DNA of 64,000 nucleotides from Lachnospiraceae bacterium (GTDB lineage: Bacteria > Bacillota > Clostridia > Lachnospirales > Lachnospiraceae). Of this stretch, positions 16,235-24,626 are shown piece by piece (position 1 is the stretch's first letter; every line of letters starts with the position of its first letter). The stretch is from assembly GCA_022791815.1 (NCBI GenBank), contig JAAVZU010000093.1, forward strand, positions 1 to 64,000. Reading direction: 5' to 3'. The notes beneath the pieces are model-generated. The model was not told where the DNA came from. It made no database searches and saw only the letters and a program-made list of their open reading frames with translations. The position numbers were made by a program, and so were the translations under genes.

Positions 16235-16447
16235 GTGAAATGCCCAATTTGTGGAAACGAGATGTTGAAAGGAAAAGTTGTAGCAAGTCTGACGAATTCA
16301 CTTACATCAATGACGTGGTATTCTGAAGAACAAGCACAGAAAAAGTTTATGCGAAAGGGTATAAATTTAAGGATAGAGGGAGAAGGCTTTTTCCCGTTTA
16401 CGGGCAGACATACATATCATCAAAGAGCCAGACGCATAAGACGCTAG
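16235..16447 (+). CDS. Zinc-ribbon protein (PF20097/DUF6487-like), probably truncated
   Basis: 70 residues from GTG 16235 with AGGAGGGAAGG upstream. MKCPICGNEMLKGKV is the zinc-ribbon start of this family. Normal members end with a second Cys-x-x-Cys pair; here the tail becomes GRHTYHQRARRIRR, which has no cysteine and looks frameshifted. It follows the decayed hydrolase and may itself be a remnant. Confidence 0.5.
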   Translation: MKCPICGNEMLKGKVVASLTNSLTSMTWYSEEQAQKKFMRKGINLRIEGEGFFPFTGRHTYHQRARRIRR

Positions 16448-16753
16448 GAGAAATGAATCAATATAACGAGGGGTAACTACTATATACATACTTATTACGA
16501 TCTAGTTCTTTTTTGGCATCAATTTCCTTTATTTTTTGTTTGGAGTTGCTGTTGTAATGGAACGGAGTATGTTCCTTTAAATAAGGATATATTTTTATTC
16601 GCCAATATGACATGATAAATTATACCTTCATCTATGTTTATACAAGTCACTATTTAATGACTATATGTAATTATACAGAGAAAAAAGTAGGAAAAAAGGA
16701 ATTATATATAAAAATAAAGATGAAGTTTTAGATAATAAAAAATTTGCTGTTAC
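16448..16753. other. AT-rich gap without genes
   Basis: No gene or RNA recognised. Only the terminator of the minus-strand glycosyltransferase at its right end (16743-16771) can be supported. Confidence 0.5.
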
Positions 16754-16771
16754 TTAATAAGCAACAGCAAA
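16743..16771 (-). terminator. Terminator of the GT-C glycosyltransferase gene
   Basis: TTTGCTGTT (16743-16751) and AACAGCAAA (16763-16771) form the stem around the stop codon; on the minus strand it is followed by ATTTTTTATT. Confidence 0.7.
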
Positions 16772-18286
16772 ATTTTGGAATTCTTGTATACGAAATCCAA
16801 GTCCCTGATATGCATCTTTTTCCGATATGTCAATAATATAGGTTGCATCCAGAGTTATCTGGTTAATATCATATCCAAAATGAAACCGGTCAAAACTGCT
16901 TACATCTAAAAAGGCAGATGGGTAATTGGTATACTGGACAGTCTGGCGGTATAGCTTAGGATCTGTTTGGGAGCAATACAAAACTTTTGTATAGGAAACA
17001 TTATTTATATAAATATCCCCTTCTTGCAGAGTTGCAAACTTAATTGCATCTTGGATTCCTGCTTGAAAGTAGAATCCAATTTCCTTATTATAATCAGTCA
17101 CATAATAATGCCCAAATTTTAAAAATGAAATAAAATATAATAAAACTAAAAAATATATGGAATATTTCCATATTAATTTTCCACATGCTATAATTCCCCA
17201 AATAATACAGAAAATAATTGGGATAAAGACGCTGTTGATGCGATTAATGTTGACTTCAATCAGACAACCTAAAAATATAGCAACAAGCAGATTTAAAAGC
17301 AAGAAAATAGTACCATTGCATTCTTTCTTTCTAAAATTCTTTATGATTATGTAAATCATGTAAATAAGTCCTATTCCTGCAAACAATAAACTGAAGTTAT
17401 AAAAAAGACCAAATGGCTCTGTAGCATTCCAGGGCAAACCATCGCTTTGATTCCAGATAATGGAGGCAAGGTTTTGCAGCTTGTGAAAAAAATTATCAAA
17501 TGAAATTTCACTTTCCCGCATATACAAAAGTTTTGGAATGGAAATAACAGGTGTTTTTATCTCATTAATTATATCTTTATTAACTAACAGAAACAGTAGA
17601 AGAGGCAAAGCGAAAAGAGTAACAATTCCTGCAGATACAATAAAATATTTATCTAGTTGGATTTTTTTATAGTATGCTGCGTAAATAATCTGAATCAGGA
17701 GAATTACAGGAACAATTGGCCAAATGGTTGCATAACTATATAGACTGAGTCCATACATAATGGCAGAACCAATGTAATATTTGGGTTTCTCCATTCCATA
17801 TACAAAAAAGCACAATCCAAAGAGTAGAAATTCTGGAGCAAGATTACAATCCAATCCCCACCTTGACTCCATAATATGCCATGGCATAACTGCTAAAATA
17901 AACATCGCAATCAGACCTGCTTTTTCATCCAGTAATTTCTTAAACAGCAGATAGATTGCCAACAGAGACATGCATCCAACTATTGCCTGAGGCAGGCGGA
18001 TGCAAAATGTTTTCATTCCAAAAATTTTTATAAGGGGTGCAATCAGATAACTGTTAAGTGCACTTTGACCACTTCCCCAAACGGTCAGATAAACTGGATT
18101 TTTATACTCAAATGAATCAGCACCTGTGGTTGCCAGGCAATATGCTTCATAACCAGAAAATGCCTCATCTTGATTCAACCCAGCTGGATAGTTGGATAAT
18201 CCTAATAAACGTATTAAACTTCCAAAAAGAAAAACGGCTATTATCAGATAAGTGATGGGTTTTATTTCTTTTAGTTTATTCTGCAT
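16754..18286 (-). CDS. GT-C family membrane glycosyltransferase (PMT/ArnT-like)
   Basis: 510 residues with about 11-12 membrane spans and a soluble C-terminal part (about 410-510). The first outer loop holds GLNQDEAFSGYEAY, the acidic DE motif of lipid-phosphate-sugar dependent GT-C enzymes (GT39/GT83). Later PWHIMESRWGLDCNLAP is also typical. It would transfer a sugar from a polyprenyl carrier to a cell-surface acceptor. ATG 18286 with AGGAGA upstream is preferred to an upstream in-frame ATG. It is a single gene with its own promoter and terminator. Confidence 0.8.
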   Translation of the reverse strand: MQNKLKEIKPITYLIIAVFLFGSLIRLLGLSNYPAGLNQDEAFSGYEAYCLATTGADSFEYKNPVYLTVWGSGQSALNSYLIAPLIKIFGMKTFCIRLPQAIVGCMSLLAIYLLFKKLLDEKAGLIAMFILAVMPWHIMESRWGLDCNLAPEFLLFGLCFFVYGMEKPKYYIGSAIMYGLSLYSYATIWPIVPVILLIQIIYAAYYKKIQLDKYFIVSAGIVTLFALPLLLFLLVNKDIINEIKTPVISIPKLLYMRESEISFDNFFHKLQNLASIIWNQSDGLPWNATEPFGLFYNFSLLFAGIGLIYMIYIIIKNFRKKECNGTIFLLLNLLVAIFLGCLIEVNINRINSVFIPIIFCIIWGIIACGKLIWKYSIYFLVLLYFISFLKFGHYYVTDYNKEIGFYFQAGIQDAIKFATLQEGDIYINNVSYTKVLYCSQTDPKLYRQTVQYTNYPSAFLDVSSFDRFHFGYDINQITLDATYIIDISEKDAYQGLGFRIQEFQNFAVAY

Positions 18287-18317
18287 TAAATTTTCTCCTA
18301 TCATAAAATATATCAAA

Positions 18318-18346
18318 ATTCTATCATTATAAAAAGATTGTGTCAA
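18318..18346 (-). promoter_or_regulatory. Promoter of the GT-C glycosyltransferase
   Basis: On the minus strand TTGACA (18346-18341), 17-base spacer, TAGAAT (18323-18318). Confidence 0.75.
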
Positions 18347-18511
18347 GTTTATACGGTAAATCAATGTATGTTGAAATACAAAAGAAAAAGCCGCCTATAG
18401 TTAAAAATGAACTGTAAAATTTTGGTGCCGCCCAAAGGTAGAATAGAATAAAAAAGTAATAAGAAACTTAAAATTGGTAGGACATGTATTACACAATGTT
18501 ATATAGGTAGG

Positions 18512-18580
18512 GAAGTTGTAAAACCATTTGAAATGTTGGAATTAATAGCAAGAATAGGAGTAGTATTACAAAGAAAAGAA
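18512..18580 (+). pseudogene. Response regulator fossil fragment
   Basis: About 23 codons read EVVKPFEMLELIARIGVVLQ then RKE. This is the end of an OmpR-type receiver domain (the conserved Lys-Pro-Phe followed by 'eLlARI..vLrR'). Neither a start nor the rest of the gene is present. It is a small relic of a two-component gene lost between the GT gene and the TetR gene. Confidence 0.6.
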
Positions 18581-18610
18581 ATATTTGTTTACGCACTTTA
18601 CAATAAACAA

Positions 18611-18660
18611 TTGACAAACATACCAATGGTATGATATTATCAAAACATACTATCGGTATG
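18611..18660 (+). promoter_or_regulatory. TetR promoter with two operators
   Basis: TTGACA at 18611-18616 and an AT-rich -10 near 18634-18640. Palindrome CATACCAATGGTATG (18619-18633) fills the spacer and CATACTATCGGTATG (18646-18660) lies over the start of transcription. Both have CATAC-N5-GTATG and suit TetR repression. Confidence 0.75.
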
Positions 18661-18678
18661 TTAGGAGGTGAGAGAACA

Positions 18679-19332
18679 ATGGCAAGAAACAAGCATCCAG
18701 AAGAAACTGTGAATTTAATATTGGATGTTTCTTTTCGTTTATTTATGGAAAAAGGTTATGAGCATACTTCTATTCAGGATATTATTGATAATTTAGGCGG
18801 ACTTAGTAAAGGGGCTATCTATCATCATTTTAAGTCGAAGGAAGACATTTTAGTTGCAGTAACAGACAGGATGACAGAAGAATCAAATAAAATGCTTGCA
18901 GTTATTCGTGACCGTTCGGACTTAAATGGGAAAGAGAAGTTGAAAACTATTTTTAAAGAATCAATTAAACGGCCTGTTCAAGATGATATATTTACTGTAG
19001 CCCCCAGTTTGAAAAATAATCCAAGATTGATATTTAGTATTTTTCGTGAAACGATAGATCAAGCTGCACCTGAATATATTCAACCCATTGTTGAACAGGG
19101 AATTTTAGATGGCTCTATCCAGACAGATTATCCAGCAGAATTGGCTGAACTAATTATACTTGTTGCAAATATCTGGATGAATCCTATGATATTTGACAAT
19201 TCAGCAGAGGAGGCTTATCATAAGTTTATGGTATTTCGACAGATGATGCAAGGGTTTGGATTGGATATTGTGGATGAAGAATTACTAGACAGGCTGCAAG
19301 AACTAGCAGTAATTTATCAGGAAAGAAAATAA
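18679..19332 (+). CDS. TetR/AcrR-family transcriptional repressor
   Basis: 217 residues. HTH at about 10-55 (FRLFMEKGYEHTSIQDIIDN, then LSKGAIYHHFKSKEDI), followed by a helical ligand domain. AGGAGGTGA lies before ATG 18679; an upstream frame start at 18631 lies within the promoter. The MFS gene follows 78 bases after, behind another palindrome of the same half-site. Together they form a self-regulated repressor-exporter pair; the inducer is unknown. Confidence 0.9.
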   Translation: MARNKHPEETVNLILDVSFRLFMEKGYEHTSIQDIIDNLGGLSKGAIYHHFKSKEDILVAVTDRMTEESNKMLAVIRDRSDLNGKEKLKTIFKESIKRPVQDDIFTVAPSLKNNPRLIFSIFRETIDQAAPEYIQPIVEQGILDGSIQTDYPAELAELIILVANIWMNPMIFDNSAEEAYHKFMVFRQMMQGFGLDIVDEELLDRLQELAVIYQERK

Positions 19333-19338
19333 AAAGTT

Positions 19339-19354
19339 GCCTGCGTTAGCAGGC
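19339..19354 (+). terminator. Short hairpin after the TetR gene
   Basis: GCCTGC, loop GTTA, GCAGGC, followed by ATTTAAGTTT. A modest terminator separating TetR from MFS transcription. Confidence 0.55.
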
Positions 19355-19366
19355 ATTTAAGTTTAC

Positions 19367-19392
19367 TATAATTCATACCGTCATGCGGTATG
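19367..19392 (+). promoter_or_regulatory. MFS promoter -10 box and operator
   Basis: TATAAT at 19367-19372, then palindrome CATACCG-TCATG-CGGTATG (19374-19392). The CATAC/GTATG half-sites are those of the TetR operators but lie 4 bp further apart. Confidence 0.6.
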
Positions 19393-19410
19393 ATATATGG
19401 AGGTTTTGAA

Positions 19411-20652
19411 ATGAATCAAAAATTATGTTCAAAAGATTTTACTTTAGTTGTGATTGGTCAGATTATATCACTATTTGGCAATGCCACAATTCGGTTTGCT
19501 CTGCCGTTATACTTGTTAAATCTTACAGGTTCCTCGGCACTTTATGGAATAGTTACAGCTTGTGCATTTATTCCAGCAATTTTGTTATCCCCTATTGGTG
19601 GTATTGTTGCAGATAGAGTAAATAAGCGGAATATTATGGTTGTATTAGATTTTCTGACTGCGGCAATTATTGCAGCTTTCACATTACTTATGAATGGAAT
19701 AAATATTGTTGTTTTACTGACAATTACAATGATGCTCTTGTATGGAATAGCAGGGGCTTATCAGCCTTCAGTGCAGGCAAGTATCCCGGCATTGGTAAGT
19801 CAGGATAAGTTTATGGCAGCTAATTCTATCATAAATACCATAAGTTCTTTTGCTTCTTTAATGGGACCTGTCCTTGGAGGAGTTTTATATAGTATGTATG
19901 GATTAAAGCCTATATTGTGGGTTTGCACAATATGTTTCCTAACATCAGCAGTAATGGAGATTTTTATTCATATACCATTTCAAAGACAAGTTTCTGATGG
20001 TGGGATATGGCAAATGGTTAAAACAGATTTTACAGAGAGCATACATTTTATACGAAAAGATAAGCCAGTTATCGGAAAAGAACTTCTTGTAATCTGTGGA
20101 ATTAATTTATTTTTATCTGCAATGATTATTGTGGGGCTGCCATATATGATAACTGAGGTACTAGATTTAGGCGGTGTACAAGCAAATAAATTTTATGGAT
20201 TTGCAGAAGGTGCTTTAGCAGCAGGAGGGCTGGCTGGTGGTATTTGTGCTGGAATCTTTGCAAACAAGCTGCGTATTAAGAAATCAGGAAGTTTAATCAT
20301 CATTTGTGCTTTGTGTGTATTTCCTATGGGAATAGCACCTATATTAGTTTCTTCAGGAATGATAAACTATATTGTCATGACAGTATGTTGTTTTGTTATT
20401 ATGATATTTTCTACAATTTTTATGGTGCAGATGATGTCTTTTGTCCAAGCAGAAACACCACAAAATTTAATTGGAAAGGTAATCGCAGTTATCCTTACTA
20501 TTTCTATGTGTGCACAGCCCTTAGGTAATGCATTATATGGTGTTTTGTTTGAAATTTGTAAAGGGTTTGAATATGTAGTAATTCTATTTTCTGGTGTTGT
20601 ATCCTTAGTAATTGCAGTTAGTACAAAAAATATCTCGAAACAGATTTTGTAG
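19411..20652 (+). CDS. MFS efflux transporter
   Basis: 413 residues with 12 predicted spans. The loop between spans 2 and 3 has GGIVADRVNKRNIMV, the MFS signature (GxxaDRxgrR). The protein resembles the macrolide/multidrug exporter group with a substrate-binding region in the N-half (GAYQPSVQASIPALV). GGAGG lies 8 nt before ATG 19411. Its link to an adjacent TetR with shared operators suggests drug-inducible export. Substrate not known. Confidence 0.87.
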   Translation: MNQKLCSKDFTLVVIGQIISLFGNATIRFALPLYLLNLTGSSALYGIVTACAFIPAILLSPIGGIVADRVNKRNIMVVLDFLTAAIIAAFTLLMNGINIVVLLTITMMLLYGIAGAYQPSVQASIPALVSQDKFMAANSIINTISSFASLMGPVLGGVLYSMYGLKPILWVCTICFLTSAVMEIFIHIPFQRQVSDGGIWQMVKTDFTESIHFIRKDKPVIGKELLVICGINLFLSAMIIVGLPYMITEVLDLGGVQANKFYGFAEGALAAGGLAGGICAGIFANKLRIKKSGSLIIICALCVFPMGIAPILVSSGMINYIVMTVCCFVIMIFSTIFMVQMMSFVQAETPQNLIGKVIAVILTISMCAQPLGNALYGVLFEICKGFEYVVILFSGVVSLVIAVSTKNISKQIL

Positions 20653-20683
20653 TAAATGATAATGTTGCCTTATATACAGTTTA

Positions 20684-20817
20684 ACTAGCCTGATGGCTAT
20701 ATTTCTTTATGAACTGCGATAGTTCGGAGAAACTAGCTTTTTAGGGTTTGCATGAAATGCAGTTGTTTATCAGCAACTTAAAAATGAAACTAAAAGAATT
20801 ACAGTAAAGTAATTCTT
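20684..20817. other. Intergenic cluster of short hairpins before fbp
   Basis: Several small stems lie in a row: TAGCC/GGCTA near 20684-20697, GAACT/AGTTC near 20711-20725, TGCAT/ATGCA near 20749-20761, AGTTG/CAACT near 20761-20778, and AAGAATTAC/GTAATTCTT at 20794-20817. The first may end MFS transcription. No known RNA family is recognised. Confidence 0.4.
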
Positions 20818-20868
20818 ACAATAATTAATAGTAAAATGCAATAAAGGGAAATTTTTTTGTACAAAGTG

Positions 20869-20897
20869 TTGACACAGGTGCATATTTATGGCATGAT
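20869..20897 (+). promoter_or_regulatory. Promoter of fbp
   Basis: TTGACA (20869-20874), 17-base spacer, CATGAT (20892-20897), 29 bases before the start codon. Confidence 0.6.
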
Positions 20898-20925
20898 TGG
20901 AAAAAAACGGAAGGAAGTAGAATAG

Positions 20926-22788
20926 ATGCATGAACAGGAAAAAAAATATTTAAAATTGTTGTCAGAGAAATATCCTACAAAACAATCTGTATGTAGAGAA
21001 ATGATTAATCTAAATGCAATATTGAATCTTCCAAAAGGGACAGAACACTTTATGAGTGATCTGCATGGAGAATATGAGGCATTTTACCATATATTAAATA
21101 ACTGTTCTGGGGTAATCCGGGAAAAGGTGAACCGTCTGTTTGGTGATGTATTGACTGATATGGAGAGACAGGAAATTTGCACATTAATCTATTATCCAAA
21201 GGAAAAATTGGAAATGCTGCAAAAGGAAAGAAAACTCTCACGGGAATGGTATCGGATGACCTTAAATCAGATGATTGAAATTGCAAAGCTGCTTTCTTCT
21301 AAATATACCCGTTCTAAGGTCCGTAAGGCAATGCCAGAGGAGTTTGCCTATATTATTGATGAATTGCTTCATGTGCAAAAAGATGAAGACGATAATCAGG
21401 AATTATATCATCGTAAAATTATTGATACTATATTAGACATCAATAATGCAGATGAATTTATTATTGCACTCTCTGCGTTAATGAAACAGCTTGCTGTGGA
21501 TCATCTGCATATTGTGGGGGATATTTTTGATCGTGGTTCTTGTGCAGATAAAATATTAGATTTGTTATCTCATCATCATTCTTTGGATATTGAATGGGGA
21601 AACCATGATATTTTGTGGATGGGAGCAGCAGCAGGAAGTGAGGCATGTATTGCCAATGTGATACGTAACAATTTACGGCATCATAATATGGAAATATTGG
21701 AAAGTGGATATGGAATCAGCCTTCGGTCATTAACACTTTTTGCAGGACAGACATATCAGAATGAAGATCCTGTGGAAGGAGCAATAAAGGCTATTTCTGT
21801 AATATTGTTTAAACTGGAAGGAGATATTATAAAAGCACATCCAGAGTATGAAATGTCAGACAGATTACTTCTGGATAAAATAGATTTAGAAAAAGGAATA
21901 GTAAAGATTGGGGAACAGGAATACCAGTTAAAAGAACTTGATTTTCCAACAGTGGATAAGGAATGTCCATATAAATTAACGGAGGAAGAACTTGCTGTTG
22001 TAGAAGAATTAAAAGCCTCTTTTTTAAATAGCACAAGACTGCAAAAGCATATAGAATTTCTTTATCAAAAAGGAAGTATGTATCGGATTTTTAATGAAAA
22101 TCTTTTGTTTCATGGATGTGTTCCAATGGATGAATCGGGAAACTTTGAGGGAGTGACCTTTGAAGGAAAGACTTATCAGGGAAAGGCTTATTTTGATTAT
22201 GCAGAGCAAGTGGCAAGGCGGGCATATTTTGATAAAGGCGACAAAAATGATTTAGATTTTATGTGGTATCTCTGGGGTGGAAGAAAATCACCTCTTTGCG
22301 GAAGAAATATCAAAACTTTTGAACGGGCATTTGTGAAAGATAAAAGTGCATGGGCAGAAGAAAGTGATCCATATTATAAGTATCACGAAGATGAGAGAAA
22401 ATGCAGTATGGTTCTAAGAGAATTTGGTTTATATTCAGATGCATCCCATATTATCAATGGACATACCCCTGTCCAAACGGGAAGAGGAGAGAAGCCAATT
22501 CGTGCAAATGGAAAACTTTTTGTTATAGATGGTGGATTTTGCAGAGACTACCATAAAACAACGGGTATTGCCGGATATACTTTGATATATAATTCACATG
22601 GACTCCGTATTATAGAACACCAGCCATTTGAAAGTGTTTATCAAGCACTTCAGGAAAATAAAGATATTGAATCAGAATCTTTGGTGGTAGAAACAACAAA
22701 GAGTCGTGTTATGGTAAAGGATACAGACATTGGGAAACATATAATGGAAGATATTTCAGATTTAGAAAAATTATTGCAAAGTTATTAA
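20926..22788 (+). CDS. fbp: Fructose-1,6-bisphosphatase, class III
   Basis: 620 residues, the Firmicutes-specific class III enzyme, which removes the C1 phosphate of fructose-1,6-bisphosphate in gluconeogenesis. It has a calcineurin-like metallophosphatase core: SDLHGEYEAFYHIL at about 43, GDIFDRGSCADKILD, WGNHDILWMGAAAG and, near the end, INGHTPVQTGRGEKP and DGGFCRDYH. Length fits the family (about 640-670). GGAAGGAAG precedes the ATG. Single gene with its own promoter and a strong bidirectional terminator. Confidence 0.96.
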   Translation: MHEQEKKYLKLLSEKYPTKQSVCREMINLNAILNLPKGTEHFMSDLHGEYEAFYHILNNCSGVIREKVNRLFGDVLTDMERQEICTLIYYPKEKLEMLQKERKLSREWYRMTLNQMIEIAKLLSSKYTRSKVRKAMPEEFAYIIDELLHVQKDEDDNQELYHRKIIDTILDINNADEFIIALSALMKQLAVDHLHIVGDIFDRGSCADKILDLLSHHHSLDIEWGNHDILWMGAAAGSEACIANVIRNNLRHHNMEILESGYGISLRSLTLFAGQTYQNEDPVEGAIKAISVILFKLEGDIIKAHPEYEMSDRLLLDKIDLEKGIVKIGEQEYQLKELDFPTVDKECPYKLTEEELAVVEELKASFLNSTRLQKHIEFLYQKGSMYRIFNENLLFHGCVPMDESGNFEGVTFEGKTYQGKAYFDYAEQVARRAYFDKGDKNDLDFMWYLWGGRKSPLCGRNIKTFERAFVKDKSAWAEESDPYYKYHEDERKCSMVLREFGLYSDASHIINGHTPVQTGRGEKPIRANGKLFVIDGGFCRDYHKTTGIAGYTLIYNSHGLRIIEHQPFESVYQALQENKDIESESLVVETTKSRVMVKDTDIGKHIMEDISDLEKLLQSY

Positions 22789-22794
22789 ACAGCA

Positions 22795-22851
22795 CAAAAA
22801 ACCGACCTTCAATTGTTAGGTTTTCGATCTAACTTTGATGGTCGGTTTTTT
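22795..22851. terminator. Bidirectional terminator between fbp and DUF3021 gene
   Basis: AAAAAACCGACC pairs with GGTCGGTTTTTT, with A and T runs on either side, serving the convergent genes. Confidence 0.9.
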
Positions 22852-22880
22852 CATTTTATGGTATAACTAATTTGGGGGAG

Positions 22881-23327
22881 TTATTTTAACTTTTCATTTA
22901 TTTTTTTTACATCATGCATGTTAGAAAGATATTGTGTCAACCATATCAAGATAAATATCATAACATATATTCCTAGATAACTAAGAAAACTGGTTACCGT
23001 ATGTTCCATCCAACGCAAAAACCAGGCAGTTGGCATCATTACGAAAGAGGAAATTAAAAAGTAGATACCAGTCTGCTTTGCAATGCTCCAATGTTCCATT
23101 TCCCATACAACAGAGCCTGATCCAAAAACTACTCCAATTAATGCACAAAGAATTGTTTGTAGAATAACGGCATTAATTTCATTGCCCATTTTAGATACAA
23201 GTTCAGGCACGCAAGGCGAATAATACCCCTTTCCCAAAACAAGGGAGCTAAAAATGGTTATTAAATATCCTATTGTTATTCCTGTAGGAATACCAATAGT
23301 TCCACGCAAAATAATTTTCTTTTTCAT
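22881..23327 (-). CDS. DUF3021 membrane protein
   Basis: About 148 residues with four predicted spans, of the DUF3021 family that typically accompanies a LytTR regulator, as here. The sequence starts MKKKIILRGTIGIPTGITIG and includes EMEHWSIAKQTGIYFL, the family's central motif ('w....qt..H'). It follows the LytTR stop by about 10 bases; either ATG 23327 or GTG 23336 could be the start. It likely senses a membrane state or restrains the partner regulator; inference from the pairing. Confidence 0.8.
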   Translation of the reverse strand: MKKKIILRGTIGIPTGITIGYLITIFSSLVLGKGYYSPCVPELVSKMGNEINAVILQTILCALIGVVFGSGSVVWEMEHWSIAKQTGIYFLISSFVMMPTAWFLRWMEHTVTSFLSYLGIYVMIFILIWLTQYLSNMHDVKKINEKLK

Positions 23328-23337
23328 TTTTTTCACC

Positions 23338-23778
23338 TCATACTCCTAATATTTGTTTAATTTTAGAAACATATCGTCTTGAGACGTATGTTGTAAAGCC
23401 ATTTGACAATTTAACACAAATGGTTCCTGTAAAACTTAAATCGAAGTTTTCAACCTTTCTTAAGTTGATAATCTCAGAATTTGAAATACGGACAAATTGA
23501 TTTTTATCAAGTCGTTCTTCTAACTCATAAAGTCTAAGACGAACCACATATTCGCCCTTATCTGTTACAGCATAAATTTTCCCTGAGTTAGCATACATGC
23601 GAATCAAATCTGTTTGTTCTAACACTTCCAGTTTGTCATCTTTCATTCCCGAAATAATTTGAGGGGAATCCATAGATAACTTTTTTATAATCATATTGAC
23701 ATCTTCTGTCATAGAAGCAGTCACAACAATTATTTTAGGCTCAGTATATGAACTGTCAATTTTTATTTCAATTTGCAT
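23338..23778 (-). CDS. LytTR-family DNA-binding regulator
   Basis: 146 residues. C-terminal LytTR domain (about 45-146): EVLEQTDLIRMYANSGKIYA, LYELEERLDKNQFVRISNSE and the TYVSRRYVSKIKQILG end. There is no receiver domain; this short form is usually paired with DUF3021. AAGGAG before ATG 23778. It is the first gene of a two-gene minus-strand operon with a near-consensus promoter and a palindrome in its leader (23812-23839) whose half-site AACAGTTAC resembles AgrA/LytTR sites. Confidence 0.88.
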   Translation of the reverse strand: MQIEIKIDSSYTEPKIIVVTASMTEDVNMIIKKLSMDSPQIISGMKDDKLEVLEQTDLIRMYANSGKIYAVTDKGEYVVRLRLYELEERLDKNQFVRISNSEIINLRKVENFDLSFTGTICVKLSNGFTTYVSRRYVSKIKQILGV

Positions 23779-23811
23779 TTAGCCATCAACTCCTTGTATT
23801 TTTATTTCAGT

Positions 23812-23839
23812 GTAACTGTTTAGAACCATGAACAGTTAC
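23812..23839. repeat. 28-bp palindromic repeat, copy 1
   Basis: GTAACTGTT, 10-base loop, AACAGTTAC. An almost identical copy (26 of 28 bases, inverted orientation) lies at 42594-42621. It is located in the 5' leader of the LytTR operon. It is either a dispersed hairpin element or a LytTR-type binding site. Confidence 0.8.
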
Positions 23840-23878
23840 ATCTCAGTTCATATTTTATAATTACCTCCTTGTGACACC

Positions 23879-23907
23879 ATTATAGGAAAATTAGAAATTA
23901 CTTTCAA
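23879..23907 (-). promoter_or_regulatory. Promoter of the LytTR-DUF3021 operon
   Basis: On the minus strand TTGAAA (23907-23902), 17-base spacer, TATAAT (23884-23879). Confidence 0.8.
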
Positions 23908-24065
23908 TAAGTTTGCGATAGTCGGTTAGTTTTTAATCATAAGTGGTACTGTTCATGGTAAGAGTAAGATTAAACTCAATTAATATAAAAAGTTGTAAGA
24001 TATTCAAAAAAATGTTGTCATATATAGTGAAAGATAAACGAACTTGCAAGTTAGGGGGATTTGGA

Positions 24066-24626
24066 ATGACAGACGAAAAAATTATTCAAATGTTTTTTCA
24101 GCGAAAGGAGGAGGTTATTGATATAGTTTCAAAAAAGTATGGAGCATATTGTTATAAGATTGCAAACAACATTTTAAAAAACCAGGAAGATGCAGAAGAA
24201 TGTTTGAATGACACATGGTTAGAAACATGGAAATCCATACCACCAGCCAAGCCAGTGTATCTTAATTTGTATCTGGCAAAGATTGTTCGTAATTTATCTT
24301 TTAACAGATATAAAGCGAAACATACAAAAAAAAGAGGGTGCGGAGAAATTGCATTAATCTTAGACGAATTAGAGGAATGCATAGCAGGACAGTCAGAGGT
24401 AGAAGAAGAGTATATTGCAAAAGAATTACATAATAGTATAAACCAATTTGCATATTCCCTTTCTAAACGGGACTGTAATGTGTTTATAAGAAGATATTTT
24501 TTTGCAGAGTCTATACAGGATATTTCAAAACGTTATCATATTTCTGAAAACAATGTTAGTGTTATTTTAAATCGTTGCCGTCAGAAGTTAAAAACCTATT
24601 TGAAAAAGGAGGGGTATATATCATGA
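24066..24626 (+). CDS. ECF-type RNA polymerase sigma factor
   Basis: 186 residues. Region 2 at about 25-90 (ILKNQEDAEECLNDTWLETW is the conserved 'n..dAeeclndtwl..W' core) and region 4 at about 125-180 (FRR-like CNVFIRRYFFAESIQDISKR followed by SENNVSVILNRCRQKLK). ATG 24066 is preferred, with GGGGG upstream; a longer open frame lies before it. Its stop overlaps the start of the next, membrane-anchored gene by four bases (ATGA), implying an operon of sigma factor and partner. Confidence 0.88.
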   Translation: MTDEKIIQMFFQRKEEVIDIVSKKYGAYCYKIANNILKNQEDAEECLNDTWLETWKSIPPAKPVYLNLYLAKIVRNLSFNRYKAKHTKKRGCGEIALILDELEECIAGQSEVEEEYIAKELHNSINQFAYSLSKRDCNVFIRRYFFAESIQDISKRYHISENNVSVILNRCRQKLKTYLKKEGYIS

